A stretch of 9,247 bases of DNA from JBBQIY01 sp964618405 (GTDB lineage: Bacteria; Verrucomicrobiota; Kiritimatiellia; RFP12; UBA3636). Made by a program: the position numbers and the translations under genes. The notes below the pieces were generated by a model that had not been told where the DNA came from, did no database searches, and saw nothing but the letters and a program-made list of their open reading frames with translations. Location of the stretch: the NCBI GenBank assembly GCA_964618405.1, contig CAZUAY010000159.1:1-9247 (forward strand). Direction: 5' to 3'. Below are positions 1 to 6,662 of the stretch, one piece after another (positions within the stretch are counted from its first letter, which is position 1; each line of letters begins with the position of its first letter).

Positions 1-186
1 CGCGCCTCAACCGAAGCGCGCATCGCGATTCTAACCAACGACTACGTGGGTACTCCTCTACGGAGCAAGGGATTTAAAAATCGCAACACCCGAATCGAGT
101 GGTGCATCCTGACCCACAACCTCTGGAAGATTGCCGCGATGGCCGCCGCGCACCGCCGTGAGATGGAAGCCGCGCAAGCCGCCTAG
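1..186 (+). CDS. Insertion-sequence transposase, C-terminal end (partial)
   Basis: Frame 1 is open from the first base to a TAG at 184-186 and gives 61 residues that read like the end of a DDE transposase. They begin RASTEARIAIL, followed by a YVGTPLRSKGFKNR stretch and an IEWCILTHNLWKIAAMA helix. The R-x3-E spacing at the start fits the catalytic glutamate region of IS4/IS5-like or ISNCY-type transposases. The family assignment is from memory and uncertain. The catalytic aspartates and the left terminal repeat lie outside the window, so intactness and element boundaries cannot be judged. The right terminal repeat should lie in the following non-coding stretch but cannot be defined without the other end. 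The tail is alanine-rich and probably a disordered extension. Confidence 0.7.
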   Translation, partial: RASTEARIAILTNDYVGTPLRSKGFKNRNTRIEWCILTHNLWKIAAMAAAHRREMEAAQAA

Positions 187-542
187 CTCCAATTCCAAAC
201 CAGACGCTCCCGAGACCTGCCGCAGTCGAAGCGGTTTTCGAGGCGTGCCCCAAAACGGAGCTTTTTGGCTGCCGACCTTGATGTTTAAGGAATTTGCTAC
301 CTTATGCCCGTCCAATGTGGGGCGAATGCTCCGTGGCAGAATAGACGTTTTTAAAATGATGCCATGTTGGGACTGGCTCTATCCTATTCAAACGCTTGTA
401 TGCCATTGGAAATGAAATGGAAATTATGAATGGAAAATATGACGACTGGCTTCTGATTGCTGTCGCGGCAAATTATGTTGACGCGCACAGGAACGCACAG
501 GAATGGTAGTTTTGCTCTGCTCGTTGCTTGCATTGGATCGTC
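187..542. other. Non-coding stretch between IS remnant and ABC operon
   Basis: I see no convincing gene here. The left part should contain the right end of the insertion sequence. A CCAAAA (250-255) / TTTTGG (263-268) inverted pair with a short loop sits about 65 nt after the transposase stop and could belong to the element terminus or form a weak hairpin. A 10-bp tandem repeat lies at 484-503. A TTGACG hexamer at 478-483 resembles a -35 box, but no acceptable -10 follows at normal spacing, so the promoter of the ABC operon is not identified. Confidence 0.5.
484..503. repeat. 10-bp perfect tandem repeat (CGCACAGGAA x2)
   Basis: CGCACAGGAA occurs twice back to back, 40-60 nt upstream of the likely start of the first permease. 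Repeats of one helical turn upstream of an operon can be regulator-binding sites. That role is inference, and the repeat may equally be incidental. Confidence 0.55.
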
Positions 543-1556
543 ATGTCATATAGAATACGGCGCATGTTTAGAACGGTGAAAAAATTGTTGACCGTAGCAC
601 TGGCGACGGCTCTCGAAGGGCTGCAACAACCGGTGTGCCTTTTGCTTGCCCTGACTTCGATCGAGCTGACCGTGCTGCAGCCGTTGGTGCAGATCAATAC
701 ATTCGGTGAGGGTGGACGGCTTTCGCGCGATAGTGGCCTCGCCTTCATGCTCGTTTTCGGGATCCTTATTGCGGCGTTTACTTCTGGCTCTACACTTGCG
801 CGGGAGATAGGTCGTGGCACAGTGGCAACAGCACTTTCAAAACCGATTTCACGAACTGTTTTTTTGCTCGGCAAATTTCTCGGCGCGGTGATGGTGCTCG
901 CCGTGTTTTGCTGGGCGAGTACATTCGCCATATTATTCGCAGAACGCTGCTCAGAGCACTATATCGAAACGAAATCGCAGATCGGCCACATTCGCGACAC
1001 GGCCTGCGGTATTCTGGCGGTTCTCGCACCGCTGCTTGCGCTTGCCAAGGCGGGTTTCGTGAACTGGCGCTGGCGGTTTCGCTTCGGCTTGTGGTTCTTT
1101 ATTTTTCTCTCGGTAATCCAGCCTTTGCTCTTTTTGTTTCTGGGCTTACTTCGGCGTGATGGCGTATTCTCTGGACTGGCGAATTATGACTTTGCAATGG
1201 ATTTTCGGATCATTCCAGCCGCGATTTTGATTGCGTTGGTCTTGGCTGTTTTTGCTGCGTTGGCAACAGCACTTTCCACTCGGCTGCAAACGGGTGCCGC
1301 CGTCGCGGTATCGGCCGCTGTGCTCTTTGTGGGATTTCTTGCTGACAGCCAGTTTGGCGGCTCCTCCAACGTCGCATCACGTTTGCTCTATTCGGCTATC
1401 CCCGACGTCCAGCACTTCTGGGTTGTCGACAGCCTCGCCGATGGCGGCCTGATTCCAAAAACCTACGTGATGCATGCCGGGTTCTACGCTGCCACCTACA
1501 TGAGCTTCGTGCTGTTTCTCGGCGCACTTTCATTTAAACACCGCGACTTGGGATGA
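543..1556 (+). CDS. ABC-2 type transporter permease (first subunit)
   Basis: Integral membrane subunit of an ABC-2 type transporter; substrate unknown. From the ATG at 543 it is about 337 residues. Hydrophobic segments are visible at roughly residues 29-49, 66-84, 107-133, 155-170, 182-203, 223-245, 250-266 and 314-331. The cytoplasmic motif after the second segment, REIGRGTVATALSKPISR followed by a GKFLGA helix start, is typical of the NosY/ABC2_membrane_2-like group, in which this loop contacts the ATPase. The start is uncertain: in-frame candidates are TTG 528, ATG 543 and ATG 564, none with a strong ribosome-binding site, and family N-termini would also suit 564. The stop overlaps the ATPase start as ATGA, implying translational coupling and stoichiometric production with the next two genes. 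Confidence 0.88.
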   Translation: MSYRIRRMFRTVKKLLTVALATALEGLQQPVCLLLALTSIELTVLQPLVQINTFGEGGRLSRDSGLAFMLVFGILIAAFTSGSTLAREIGRGTVATALSKPISRTVFLLGKFLGAVMVLAVFCWASTFAILFAERCSEHYIETKSQIGHIRDTACGILAVLAPLLALAKAGFVNWRWRFRFGLWFFIFLSVIQPLLFLFLGLLRRDGVFSGLANYDFAMDFRIIPAAILIALVLAVFAALATALSTRLQTGAAVAVSAAVLFVGFLADSQFGGSSNVASRLLYSAIPDVQHFWVVDSLADGGLIPKTYVMHAGFYAATYMSFVLFLGALSFKHRDLG

Positions 1557-2425
1557 CTATGGAACCAAAACATGAGGGAGATGACATTATCTCCGCAGAG
1601 AATCTGACGAAGGTCTTTCGCGATTTCTGGCGGCGTCCGAAGAAGCGCGCCGTTGACAACGTGAGTTTGTCCATTAAAAAGGGCGAAGTCTTCGGCTTGC
1701 TCGGCCCCAATGGTTCCGGCAAGAGCACGACGATTAAGATGATGCTGGGCCTGCTCAACCCATCTGCCGGAAGCGTGAGCTTGTTCGGGTGCTCTCCGTC
1801 AAGTCCCGTCGCGAAGAGCCGTCTCGGCTATCTCCCTGAGTTTTCTAACTTCCATCCCTACTTAACTCCTCGCGAAACGCTTCACTACTATGCTGGGCTT
1901 TTTAATATGTCCGCCTCGCTCCGCAAGGAACGAACGGAAACCTTGCTCCAGCAGATGGGCATTGCCGATGCGGCAGATCGCCAGATCGGCGAGTTTTCTA
2001 AGGGAATGTCGCGCCGCGTTGGGCTTGCCCAAGCGCTTTTAAATGATCCCGATTTGATTGTTCTTGATGAACCGACTTCAGGCCTCGATCCCATCGGACG
2101 CCATGATGTGAAGCTGTTCATCACAGAGCTTGCCGCACGCGGTAAGACGATCTTGCTGTCGTCGCATCTGCTCGCCGAGATTGAGGATGTTTGCGACCGT
2201 GTGGCGATCCTCTGCGACGGAAGCATTCGGGCGGAAGGACGGCTCTCCGATCTCCTTGAGCGCCGTGACCAAGTGCGTCTGACGCTTGGTGGACTATCGG
2301 AGGCGCAGATTGAACAAATTCGTGATGAGATTGTTCAGCGTGGTGGCAGTGTCGCTATCGATCATCCAGCGATGACCTTAGAGGCGTATTTCTTGGCATC
2401 CGTCGGAAGGGAAGACGTCAAATGA
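1553..2425 (+). CDS. ABC transporter ATP-binding protein
   Basis: Cytoplasmic ATPase that powers the two flanking permeases; 290 residues. Visible motifs in order: Walker A GPNGSGKST (51-59); a Q-loop region reading YLPEFSNFHPYLT (93-105), with E where many families have Q; signature FSKGMSRRVGLAQ (148-160) in place of LSGGQ; Walker B LIVLDEP (168-174) followed by a TSGLDP D-loop; and the switch histidine in LLSSHLLAE (201-209). The E-type Q-loop and the degenerate signature are usual for the NatA/CcmA-like drug, sodium and export ATPases paired with ABC-2 permeases. A short C-terminal domain follows residue 230. The start ATG overlaps the upstream stop (ATGA), and a second in-frame ATG lies two codons later. 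The 3' end overlaps the next permease in the same way. Confidence 0.95.
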   Translation: MTMEPKHEGDDIISAENLTKVFRDFWRRPKKRAVDNVSLSIKKGEVFGLLGPNGSGKSTTIKMMLGLLNPSAGSVSLFGCSPSSPVAKSRLGYLPEFSNFHPYLTPRETLHYYAGLFNMSASLRKERTETLLQQMGIADAADRQIGEFSKGMSRRVGLAQALLNDPDLIVLDEPTSGLDPIGRHDVKLFITELAARGKTILLSSHLLAEIEDVCDRVAILCDGSIRAEGRLSDLLERRDQVRLTLGGLSEAQIEQIRDEIVQRGGSVAIDHPAMTLEAYFLASVGREDVK

Positions 2426-3759
2426 TTAGGCGTGTCGTGGCCTTGTGTATTCTCGGAATCCGTGCACCGTTTCGGTCACGCCTTGTTGCGGGGCTTCTCG
2501 TGCTGCTGGCTGCCGTTGTGATTCTGCTTCCGCTCGGCATTAAAGGCGACGGCACACCGGCAGGCGATCTGCGGATGTTGCTGACTTGGACGCTTGGCAT
2601 CGCATTTGCAATTCTCTGTGCAGCAACAATTTGGTCGGGCTGTGCCACCGTGTCGTCGGATATTGAAACGGGTCGCCACGTGCTGACGGCGGTGTCACCT
2701 GCTCGGCCCTTCGAGATTTGGCTCGGACGTTGGCTCGGTCTCGTCATTACCAACGCAATTTTATTGATGGCGGTCATTGCCGCCGTTGCGATTCAGCTTA
2801 AGATCAAAGGACTTTCCTCTGAAGACACGGCTGTTTATCGGCGTCTTGAACTTGATCAAAAATCAATTGACGACGAAGTTGCCTCACTCTACGAGCAGGC
2901 TCTCGCGCATGATGCGATTCCTGAAGGGGCGACGAAGGAACAAGTGCTTAAATCCATTCGTGAGGACATTGCCACGGCGCATCTTCCGCTCGATCCTGGT
3001 TTTAGTCGTCGCTGGGTTTTCTTGTTAAAGAAGGGTGATGCTGAGAAAGATTTGCGCGTCACGTTTTCGTTTCTTTCCTCCTACGGAACGACTTCCGGTT
3101 GCAAAGGGGCTTGCAAAGCATCCCGTGAAGATGGCGACATTGTCGCCGAACGGTCGATTACTGAAGATGATAATGGTCGCATTGACTTCTGGATACCTGC
3201 CGGATCGCTAACGGGTGAGCGTACCGTCATTGTCGATTTTGCCAATACGGGTAATCCGGAGGACGGCATTGCCGTGCTGGTTCGGCATACAGAATCCATG
3301 CACGTTCTGATTCACGATGGAGGCGTTATTCGGAACTTGTTCAAATGCTCCGTCGCCATGCTATCGCTTCTAGCGTTGCTTGCAGCCGTTGGCGTGGCGT
3401 GTGGAACAATGTTCTCCTTTCCCGTCGCAACCTTCGCCGGCACAGCGCTGGTTTGCATCGCAATTCTCGGCAGCAGCCAGATGGTTGAGGATGGAATTGA
3501 GTCGGGGCATTCCCACGGTGATCCTAATCAGGTTGAATCGGTTTTTTCGAAATTCTTGGGTGCATTTTCTAAAACAATCTCCTCTGGAATAGCTTCCGTC
3601 AACAAACCCTTTTCGGATGTTAATGCGCTGGATCGTCTTGGGGATAGTGTTTTGATCGAGTCGCGCCTCGTGCTTCGGTCGGTTCTTTTCACCGGTGTTG
3701 CGTTACCCTTAGCCTTCGGCGTCCTTGCTGCGCTGGCGTTAAAACGCCGAGAGTTGTAA
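2422..3759 (+). CDS. ABC-2 type transporter permease with large extracytoplasmic domain (second subunit)
   Basis: Second membrane subunit of the transporter, 445 residues, translationally coupled to the ATPase by ATGA. Hydrophobic segments lie at about 21-38, 55-72, 103-126, 307-330, 333-351 and 418-440. The loop motif ETGRHVLTAVSPARP followed by WLGRWLG (82-106) parallels the equivalent loop in the first permease, so the two are probably distant paralogues forming a heterodimer. Between the third and fourth segments is a soluble region of about 180 residues (127-306), predicted extracytoplasmic. It begins with a charged helical part (130-185) and then turns beta-rich, with alternating hydrophobics around 196-295. 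A CKGAC pair (227-231) inside it could form a disulfide. A second soluble loop (353-415) carries a GHSHGDP stretch. The substrate is unknown. No rho-independent terminator is evident directly after the stop. Confidence 0.85.
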   Translation: MIRRVVALCILGIRAPFRSRLVAGLLVLLAAVVILLPLGIKGDGTPAGDLRMLLTWTLGIAFAILCAATIWSGCATVSSDIETGRHVLTAVSPARPFEIWLGRWLGLVITNAILLMAVIAAVAIQLKIKGLSSEDTAVYRRLELDQKSIDDEVASLYEQALAHDAIPEGATKEQVLKSIREDIATAHLPLDPGFSRRWVFLLKKGDAEKDLRVTFSFLSSYGTTSGCKGACKASREDGDIVAERSITEDDNGRIDFWIPAGSLTGERTVIVDFANTGNPEDGIAVLVRHTESMHVLIHDGGVIRNLFKCSVAMLSLLALLAAVGVACGTMFSFPVATFAGTALVCIAILGSSQMVEDGIESGHSHGDPNQVESVFSKFLGAFSKTISSGIASVNKPFSDVNALDRLGDSVLIESRLVLRSVLFTGVALPLAFGVLAALALKRREL

Positions 3760-3803
3760 CGAAAGCGTGGGTGAGAGGTATACCGAAAGTTCTGGCCAAT
3801 GCT

Positions 3804-3850
3804 AATGTCCAATGGTCATTGGATATTCCTTGTTGGCTGCTGGATATTCC
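3804..3850. repeat. Near-palindrome and GGATATTCC direct repeat
   Basis: AATGTCCAATG (3804-3814) and CATTGGATATT (3817-3827) pair with a GT centre; 10 of 11 positions are complementary and the eleventh is a G-T wobble. GGATATTCC occurs at 3821-3829 and again at 3842-3850. The arrangement resembles small intergenic repeats rather than a terminator, because no T tract follows. Confidence 0.6.
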
Positions 3851-3883
3851 ATCCCTTCCGCGCCCCGTGCGCTTTTCGGATGG
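3849..3883. repeat. GC-rich hairpin
   Basis: CCATCC (3849-3854) pairs with GGATGG (3878-3883), and within it GCGC (3860-3863) pairs with GCGC (3869-3872) across a CCCGT loop. It could reduce read-through from the ABC operon, but it lacks a following U tract, so I do not call it a terminator. Confidence 0.45.
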
Positions 3884-3888
3884 GGTCT

Positions 3889-3956
3889 CGCTAGTACAAG
3901 GAAAGCTCTGACGAAAGAGCCGACAAGATCCTTCCCACTAGCCACTCATGACTAGC
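3889..3956. other. Nested stem with two alternative 3' partners (possible structured RNA)
   Basis: Three nested complementary pairs: GCTAGT (3890-3895) with ACTAGC (3937-3942), AAGGA (3898-3902) with TCCTT (3929-3933), and GCTCT (3905-3909) with AGAGC (3916-3920) around a GACGAA loop. A second copy, ACTAGCG (3951-3956 plus the neighbouring base), can pair with CGCTAGT (3889-3895) instead, so two folds compete. The strand is not known. I do not recognise an RNA family. Confidence 0.45.
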
Positions 3957-3960
3957 GACT

Positions 3961-4046
3961 GTAATCGGGCAGTCAACGGGGGTGAGGTCAAAGCTTGTCC
4001 TTTAATGCTTGTTATCCCAACCCTCCCCCGTCGACTGATCGATTAC
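3961..4046. repeat. 22-bp imperfect inverted repeat around a 42-nt spacer
   Basis: The arms 3961-3982 and 4025-4046 are inverted complements at 19 of 22 positions; the left arm starts GTAATCG and ends ACGGGGG. The arm length and spacer would fit a small non-autonomous element, a structured RNA or a large operator. No target-site duplication is obvious from the flanks, so the mobile-element reading is not demonstrated. Confidence 0.6.
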
Positions 4047-4066
4047 GATAAAAAGGATTTCTATTG

Positions 4067-4095
4067 TTGAAAAATAAAACGGTAGAAGCTATTAT
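4067..4095 (+). promoter_or_regulatory. Sigma70-like promoter for the restriction-modification operon
   Basis: TTGAAA (4067-4072, 5 of 6 to the -35 consensus) and TATTAT (4090-4095, 5 of 6 to the -10 consensus) are separated by exactly 17 nt. Transcription would begin near 4102, giving a leader of about 110 nt before the res ATG. A weaker alternative is TTGGCA (4133-4138) with TACATG 17 nt downstream. Confidence 0.6.
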
Positions 4096-4126
4096 GTCCA
4101 TCTCTGTAAAACTGTAGCGTTGAGAC

Positions 4127-4177
4127 CTTGCATTGGCAAGTCCTTCTCTGGTTTTTACATGTGCGGGCTCTTCCGCA
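4127..4177 (+). promoter_or_regulatory. Leader hairpins upstream of res
   Basis: CTTGC (4127-4131) / GCAAG (4136-4140) with an ATTG loop, and TGCGG (4162-4166) / CCGCA (4173-4177) with a 6-nt loop, both lie in the inferred 5' leader. They do not cover the AGGTG ribosome-binding site (4204-4208, 4 nt before the ATG). A regulatory role is not shown. Confidence 0.35.
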
Positions 4178-4212
4178 GAGTTTCTTTCCTTATAAACTGA
4201 TTTAGGTGCATC

Positions 4213-5475
4213 ATGTCGACACTACTTGAAGACTTGGATTACCAGCGTCGTGCCATCGACACGGCAACTACTATTTTGGAAGGACAAGTTAAGAACTCGT
4301 TTGATAACGCCAACTTTTTCGGTATTCAGGCAAACGTCACGGACCTCACGCCCGAGCAAATTCATCAGAACAAGCTTCGGATCATTTCCGAAAACGGAAT
4401 TGCCGAGGAAGATGCGAAGCTTTGCCCCGAGAACGACATCTGCATTGAAATGGAAACGGGTACAGGAAAGACGCTGGTCTATTTCCGCACGATATACGAG
4501 TTGTTTCAGCATCATCGACTCACGAAGTTCATCATTCTTGTGCCGTCCATCGCCATCAAAGAAGGTGCTCTTTCCACGTTCGAATCGTTTAAGGATCAGC
4601 TAGCCGAACGCTACGGGTTTACCCCAGCGTGCTTTGAGTACGACAGTGGCAAGCTATCGCGGTTGCGTCATTTCATCGAAGACACACAACCGCAGATCAT
4701 GGTCATGACGATTCAGGCCATCATCAGCGATGATCGTATCATCAACCAACAGGGTCGAGACGATTCATTCGATGGACTGACCTACCTCAAAGCCCTTGGG
4801 AAGTGCCAGCCCGTTATTATCATGGATGAGCCTCAGGAAGGCATGGACACCGATGCAGCCGTTGAAAAACTCAAGGATTTAAACCCCTTGGTCAAGTTGC
4901 GCTACTCTGCCACGCACAAGATCCTCCGGAACCTCCTCTATCGGCTGACTCCATTCGATGCCTACAGACAAGGAATGGTTAAGAAGATTGAAGTTCTGTC
5001 CGTTGCAGAAAAGAACGACGAGGCCACGCTGAAATTAGAACTCATGTCGGTTGATGCTAAGGGTGGGGCCAATCCGAAAGCGAAAATCAACCTCTGGCGA
5101 AAGAGCGGGGAGGGGTTTAAGTTGAAGGAATCAAACTGGCTTAAACCGAATGATAACATTGCCGAGAAGTCTGGGAACATCTCTTACAGTGACTATACCA
5201 TCGAACGCATCTGGAAAAACCTGCACGATAAGCTCTGGCATCTCAAGTTCACCAATGGCGTCGAGCTCATTGAGAAGGAACGCGCTGCCGACTTTACCGG
5301 ACTTTTCCGCCAACAACTTCAATGGCTAATCCGCCGGCATTTTGAAAAAAAAGTAAAGTTAGCTCCCCTCGGCATCAAATGCCTCTCTCTGATCTTCATC
5401 GATCGTGTCGACAACTACATCAAGGACGAAGGAAGTCTACGGCACCACGGCTGCCGGAAGCAATCTGCGCAATAA
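4213..5475 (+). pseudogene. res: Type III restriction enzyme Res, N-terminal helicase fragment (frameshifted)
   Basis: N-terminal part of a Type III restriction subunit, normally an ATP-dependent helicase-nuclease that partners Mod. The ATG at 4213 has AGGTG 4 nt upstream. Visible in order: YQRRAI (10-15, Q-motif-like), Walker A METGTGKT (80-87), Walker B box IIMDEPQ (202-208), motif III RYSATHK (230-236), the family-typical YRLTPFDAY (243-251), a GMVKKIEVLSV link (254-264), and the beginning of the second helicase lobe, IKCLSLIFIDRVDNY (388-402). After about residue 407 the frame turns into 13 unrelated residues and a stop. The expected REGWDNP-type motif V and the GRGLRLP-type motif VI occur in no frame around the break, so more than a point frameshift is involved: a stretch I would estimate at 150-250 codons is missing. 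The product cannot be a working helicase. Confidence 0.88.
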
Positions 5476-6463
5476 ACCCAAAGGCAAGAGTTCCGCTAAA
5501 CGCATCCGTCGCAACAAGACGCTCTTCGAGGGTGCCGAGTTCAAAGCATTCTGGAACAACCTCGCCCGCAAAACTCGCTATGTCGTCAGCTTCCGCGAAG
5601 ATGAGATCATCCGCCGCGCTGTCGATGAGCTTAACCGCATCAGAGTCCCCGCTTACCAAGCGGAAATAGCCTTGAACCGCATTCAGTCAATCTCGCTGAA
5701 CGGACTTGATCACACTCATAAGGGGAGTGAGACCATTTCTCTCAAAGGGGTGTTTTCACCCCTGGATATTGTTGAAGAGTGGAGCGAGAATACTGGGCTT
5801 TCCTATCCCCTTGTGTTCAATATTCTGCGTCAGCTCACCAATCTCAAGGAAATGGCCCGCAATCCCTACGCCTATACACAGGTCGCCGTTAACATCCTCT
5901 GTCGTATCGAACTTGAGGAAAAGCTCCGCGGACTTTCCTACGAGCCAACCGGCGATCTCTATCCGCTGGACCAATTCGAAGATATCGTCTCGAAGTACAT
6001 GCCCGTTCAGCCGACGCCAAACCGCGGCATTTATGATGGCGTCTTCTGCGATTCTAACAGCTCGATTGAACGTAACTTTGCAATGGCCGCCGATAACGAT
6101 CCGCAGGTTCTCTGCTTCATCAAGCTCCCCGATTTCTATGAAATCCCGACACCTTTTGGGAACTACACGCCAGACTTCGGCCTCGTCTTGCGCTGTCCCT
6201 CGCTCAACAAGACGGGCGACCGCGATACCTTCCACTTCATCATCGAGACCAAGGGCACGAACGACCTCCACGACACCCATGCGCTAACCGAAGACGAGCG
6301 TCGCCGCATCGAGTGCGCCATGCGGCATTTCGCTGCCATCGGCATCCGCACCGTCACCCCGCTTCCCTACAGCAAGACTCCGCCACCACCGCAAGACGTG
6401 GATCGAGACGCCTACGTTGCCCCAGTCAAAGACTTCAAAGCCGATTTCAAGGAAAGGGTCTGA
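5405..6463 (+). pseudogene. res: Type III restriction enzyme Res, C-terminal nuclease fragment
   Basis: Remainder of the same res gene in another frame; homology starts near 5432-5438 (EVYG) rather than at the ATG at 5405, which is probably not a real start. Residues 37-65 (RNKTLFEGAEFKAFWNNLA and following) match the usual junction after the helicase part. Residues 97-200 resemble the middle domain. The endonuclease motif is intact: YTPDFGLVL (254-262, PD at 256-257) and FIIETKG (278-284, E281 and K283), the PD-(D/E)XK pattern typical of Type III Res. The two fragments together give about 750 residues, against roughly 900-1000 in intact relatives as I remember them, which matches a missing second helicase lobe. 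The stop at 6461-6463 is one base from the next ATG. An AAGGAAAGGG Shine-Dalgarno tract lies inside its 3' end at 6449-6458. Confidence 0.88.
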
Positions 6464-6464
6464 T

Positions 6465-6662
6465 ATGACAGCGGTGATTAAAAAAGCCTTTACCCCTTGT
6501 TTCAACAACGGCCAGCGCGTCGAAGATCATTTCGTTGAGATCACCGAAATGATCGAGATCGGCAAAGGAGATCGACATAATCTGGGTTTTAATCCCATCG
6601 AATTCGATGGGATTAGAAAACAGGCCGGACTGAACAGTTTCATTAAGAAAGCACCCTTATGA
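6465..6662 (+). CDS. Small ORF: DinD fragment joined to KilA-N fragment
   Basis: This 65-residue ORF has a strong AAGGAAAGGG Shine-Dalgarno tract 6 nt before its ATG. Residues 1-40 resemble the middle of DinD-type antirepressor proteins without a gap: VIKKA, an NNGQRVEDHFVEI stretch and EMIEIGKG correspond to VLTRAKEACENSG...DDHFEEI...MVKIG in E. coli DinD, quoted from memory. Residues 41-59 (FNPIEFDGIRKQAGLNSF) instead match the conserved core of KilA-N proteins. The last six residues match neither. Neither domain is complete, so it reads as a relic of two accessory genes fused by deletion. It nevertheless has an open frame, a good ribosome-binding site and an ATGA overlap with mod, so it may be kept as a translational relay. 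Start at 6465 was chosen over an earlier in-frame ATG (6417) that lies inside res. Confidence 0.65.
   Translation: MTAVIKKAFTPCFNNGQRVEDHFVEITEMIEIGKGDRHNLGFNPIEFDGIRKQAGLNSFIKKAPL
6590..6615. repeat. Perfect 26-bp palindrome
   Basis: Each half reads TAATCCCATCGAA; the two halves are perfectly complementary with no spacer, centred on GAATTC. Flanking bases 6587-6588 and 6617-6618 also pair around one T-G position. It lies inside the coding sequence for NPIEFDGI of the KilA-N fragment, about 45 nt before the mod start, and could act as a protein-binding site or as an 11-bp RNA hairpin with an AATT loop near the mod translation start. Confidence 0.85.

Larger units (their letters stand above)
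3760..4212. other. Structured non-coding region between ABC operon and restriction locus
   Basis: This 453-nt stretch has no credible gene on either strand. It contains, in order, a near-palindrome (3804-3827) with two GGATATTCC copies, a GC-rich hairpin (3849-3883), a nested stem with two possible 3' partners (3889-3956), a 22-bp imperfect inverted repeat (3961-4046), a sigma70-like promoter (4067-4095), and a leader with two small hairpins ahead of res. The first half looks like repeat or structured-RNA material; the second half serves the restriction-modification operon. Confidence 0.7.

Noticed and set aside
426..509. Short + strand ORF MNGKYDDWLLIAVAANY... ending in TAG at 507-509
   Set aside because: Only 28 codons, no recognisable similarity, weak ribosome-binding site, and it lies in the IS-to-operon spacer. 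Not enough to call a gene.
3905..3930. Hammerhead-ribozyme-like CTGACGA core
   Set aside because: CTGACGA fits the CUGANGA box, but the required GAAA box after a second stem and the third stem with a cleavage site are not present in order.
3956..3975. tRNA-like anticodon arm (GACTG...CAGTC with CTGTAA)
   Set aside because: The loop is eight rather than seven bases, and no acceptor, D or T arm could be matched around it.
4159..4200. 13-residue ORF (MCGLFRRVSFLIN) in the leader of res
   Set aside because: No Shine-Dalgarno sequence precedes it and it covers a hairpin. It could be a leader peptide, but nothing supports this beyond an ATG and a stop.
5345..5352. A8 run in res as the possible cause of the frame change
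   Set aside because: The frame continues correctly through it (HFEKKVKLAPLGIKCLSL), so the break is further downstream.
6284..6508. Long open frames opposite res and mod on the - strand
   Set aside because: They are shadows of coding frames with strong homology on the + strand and have no family resemblance.
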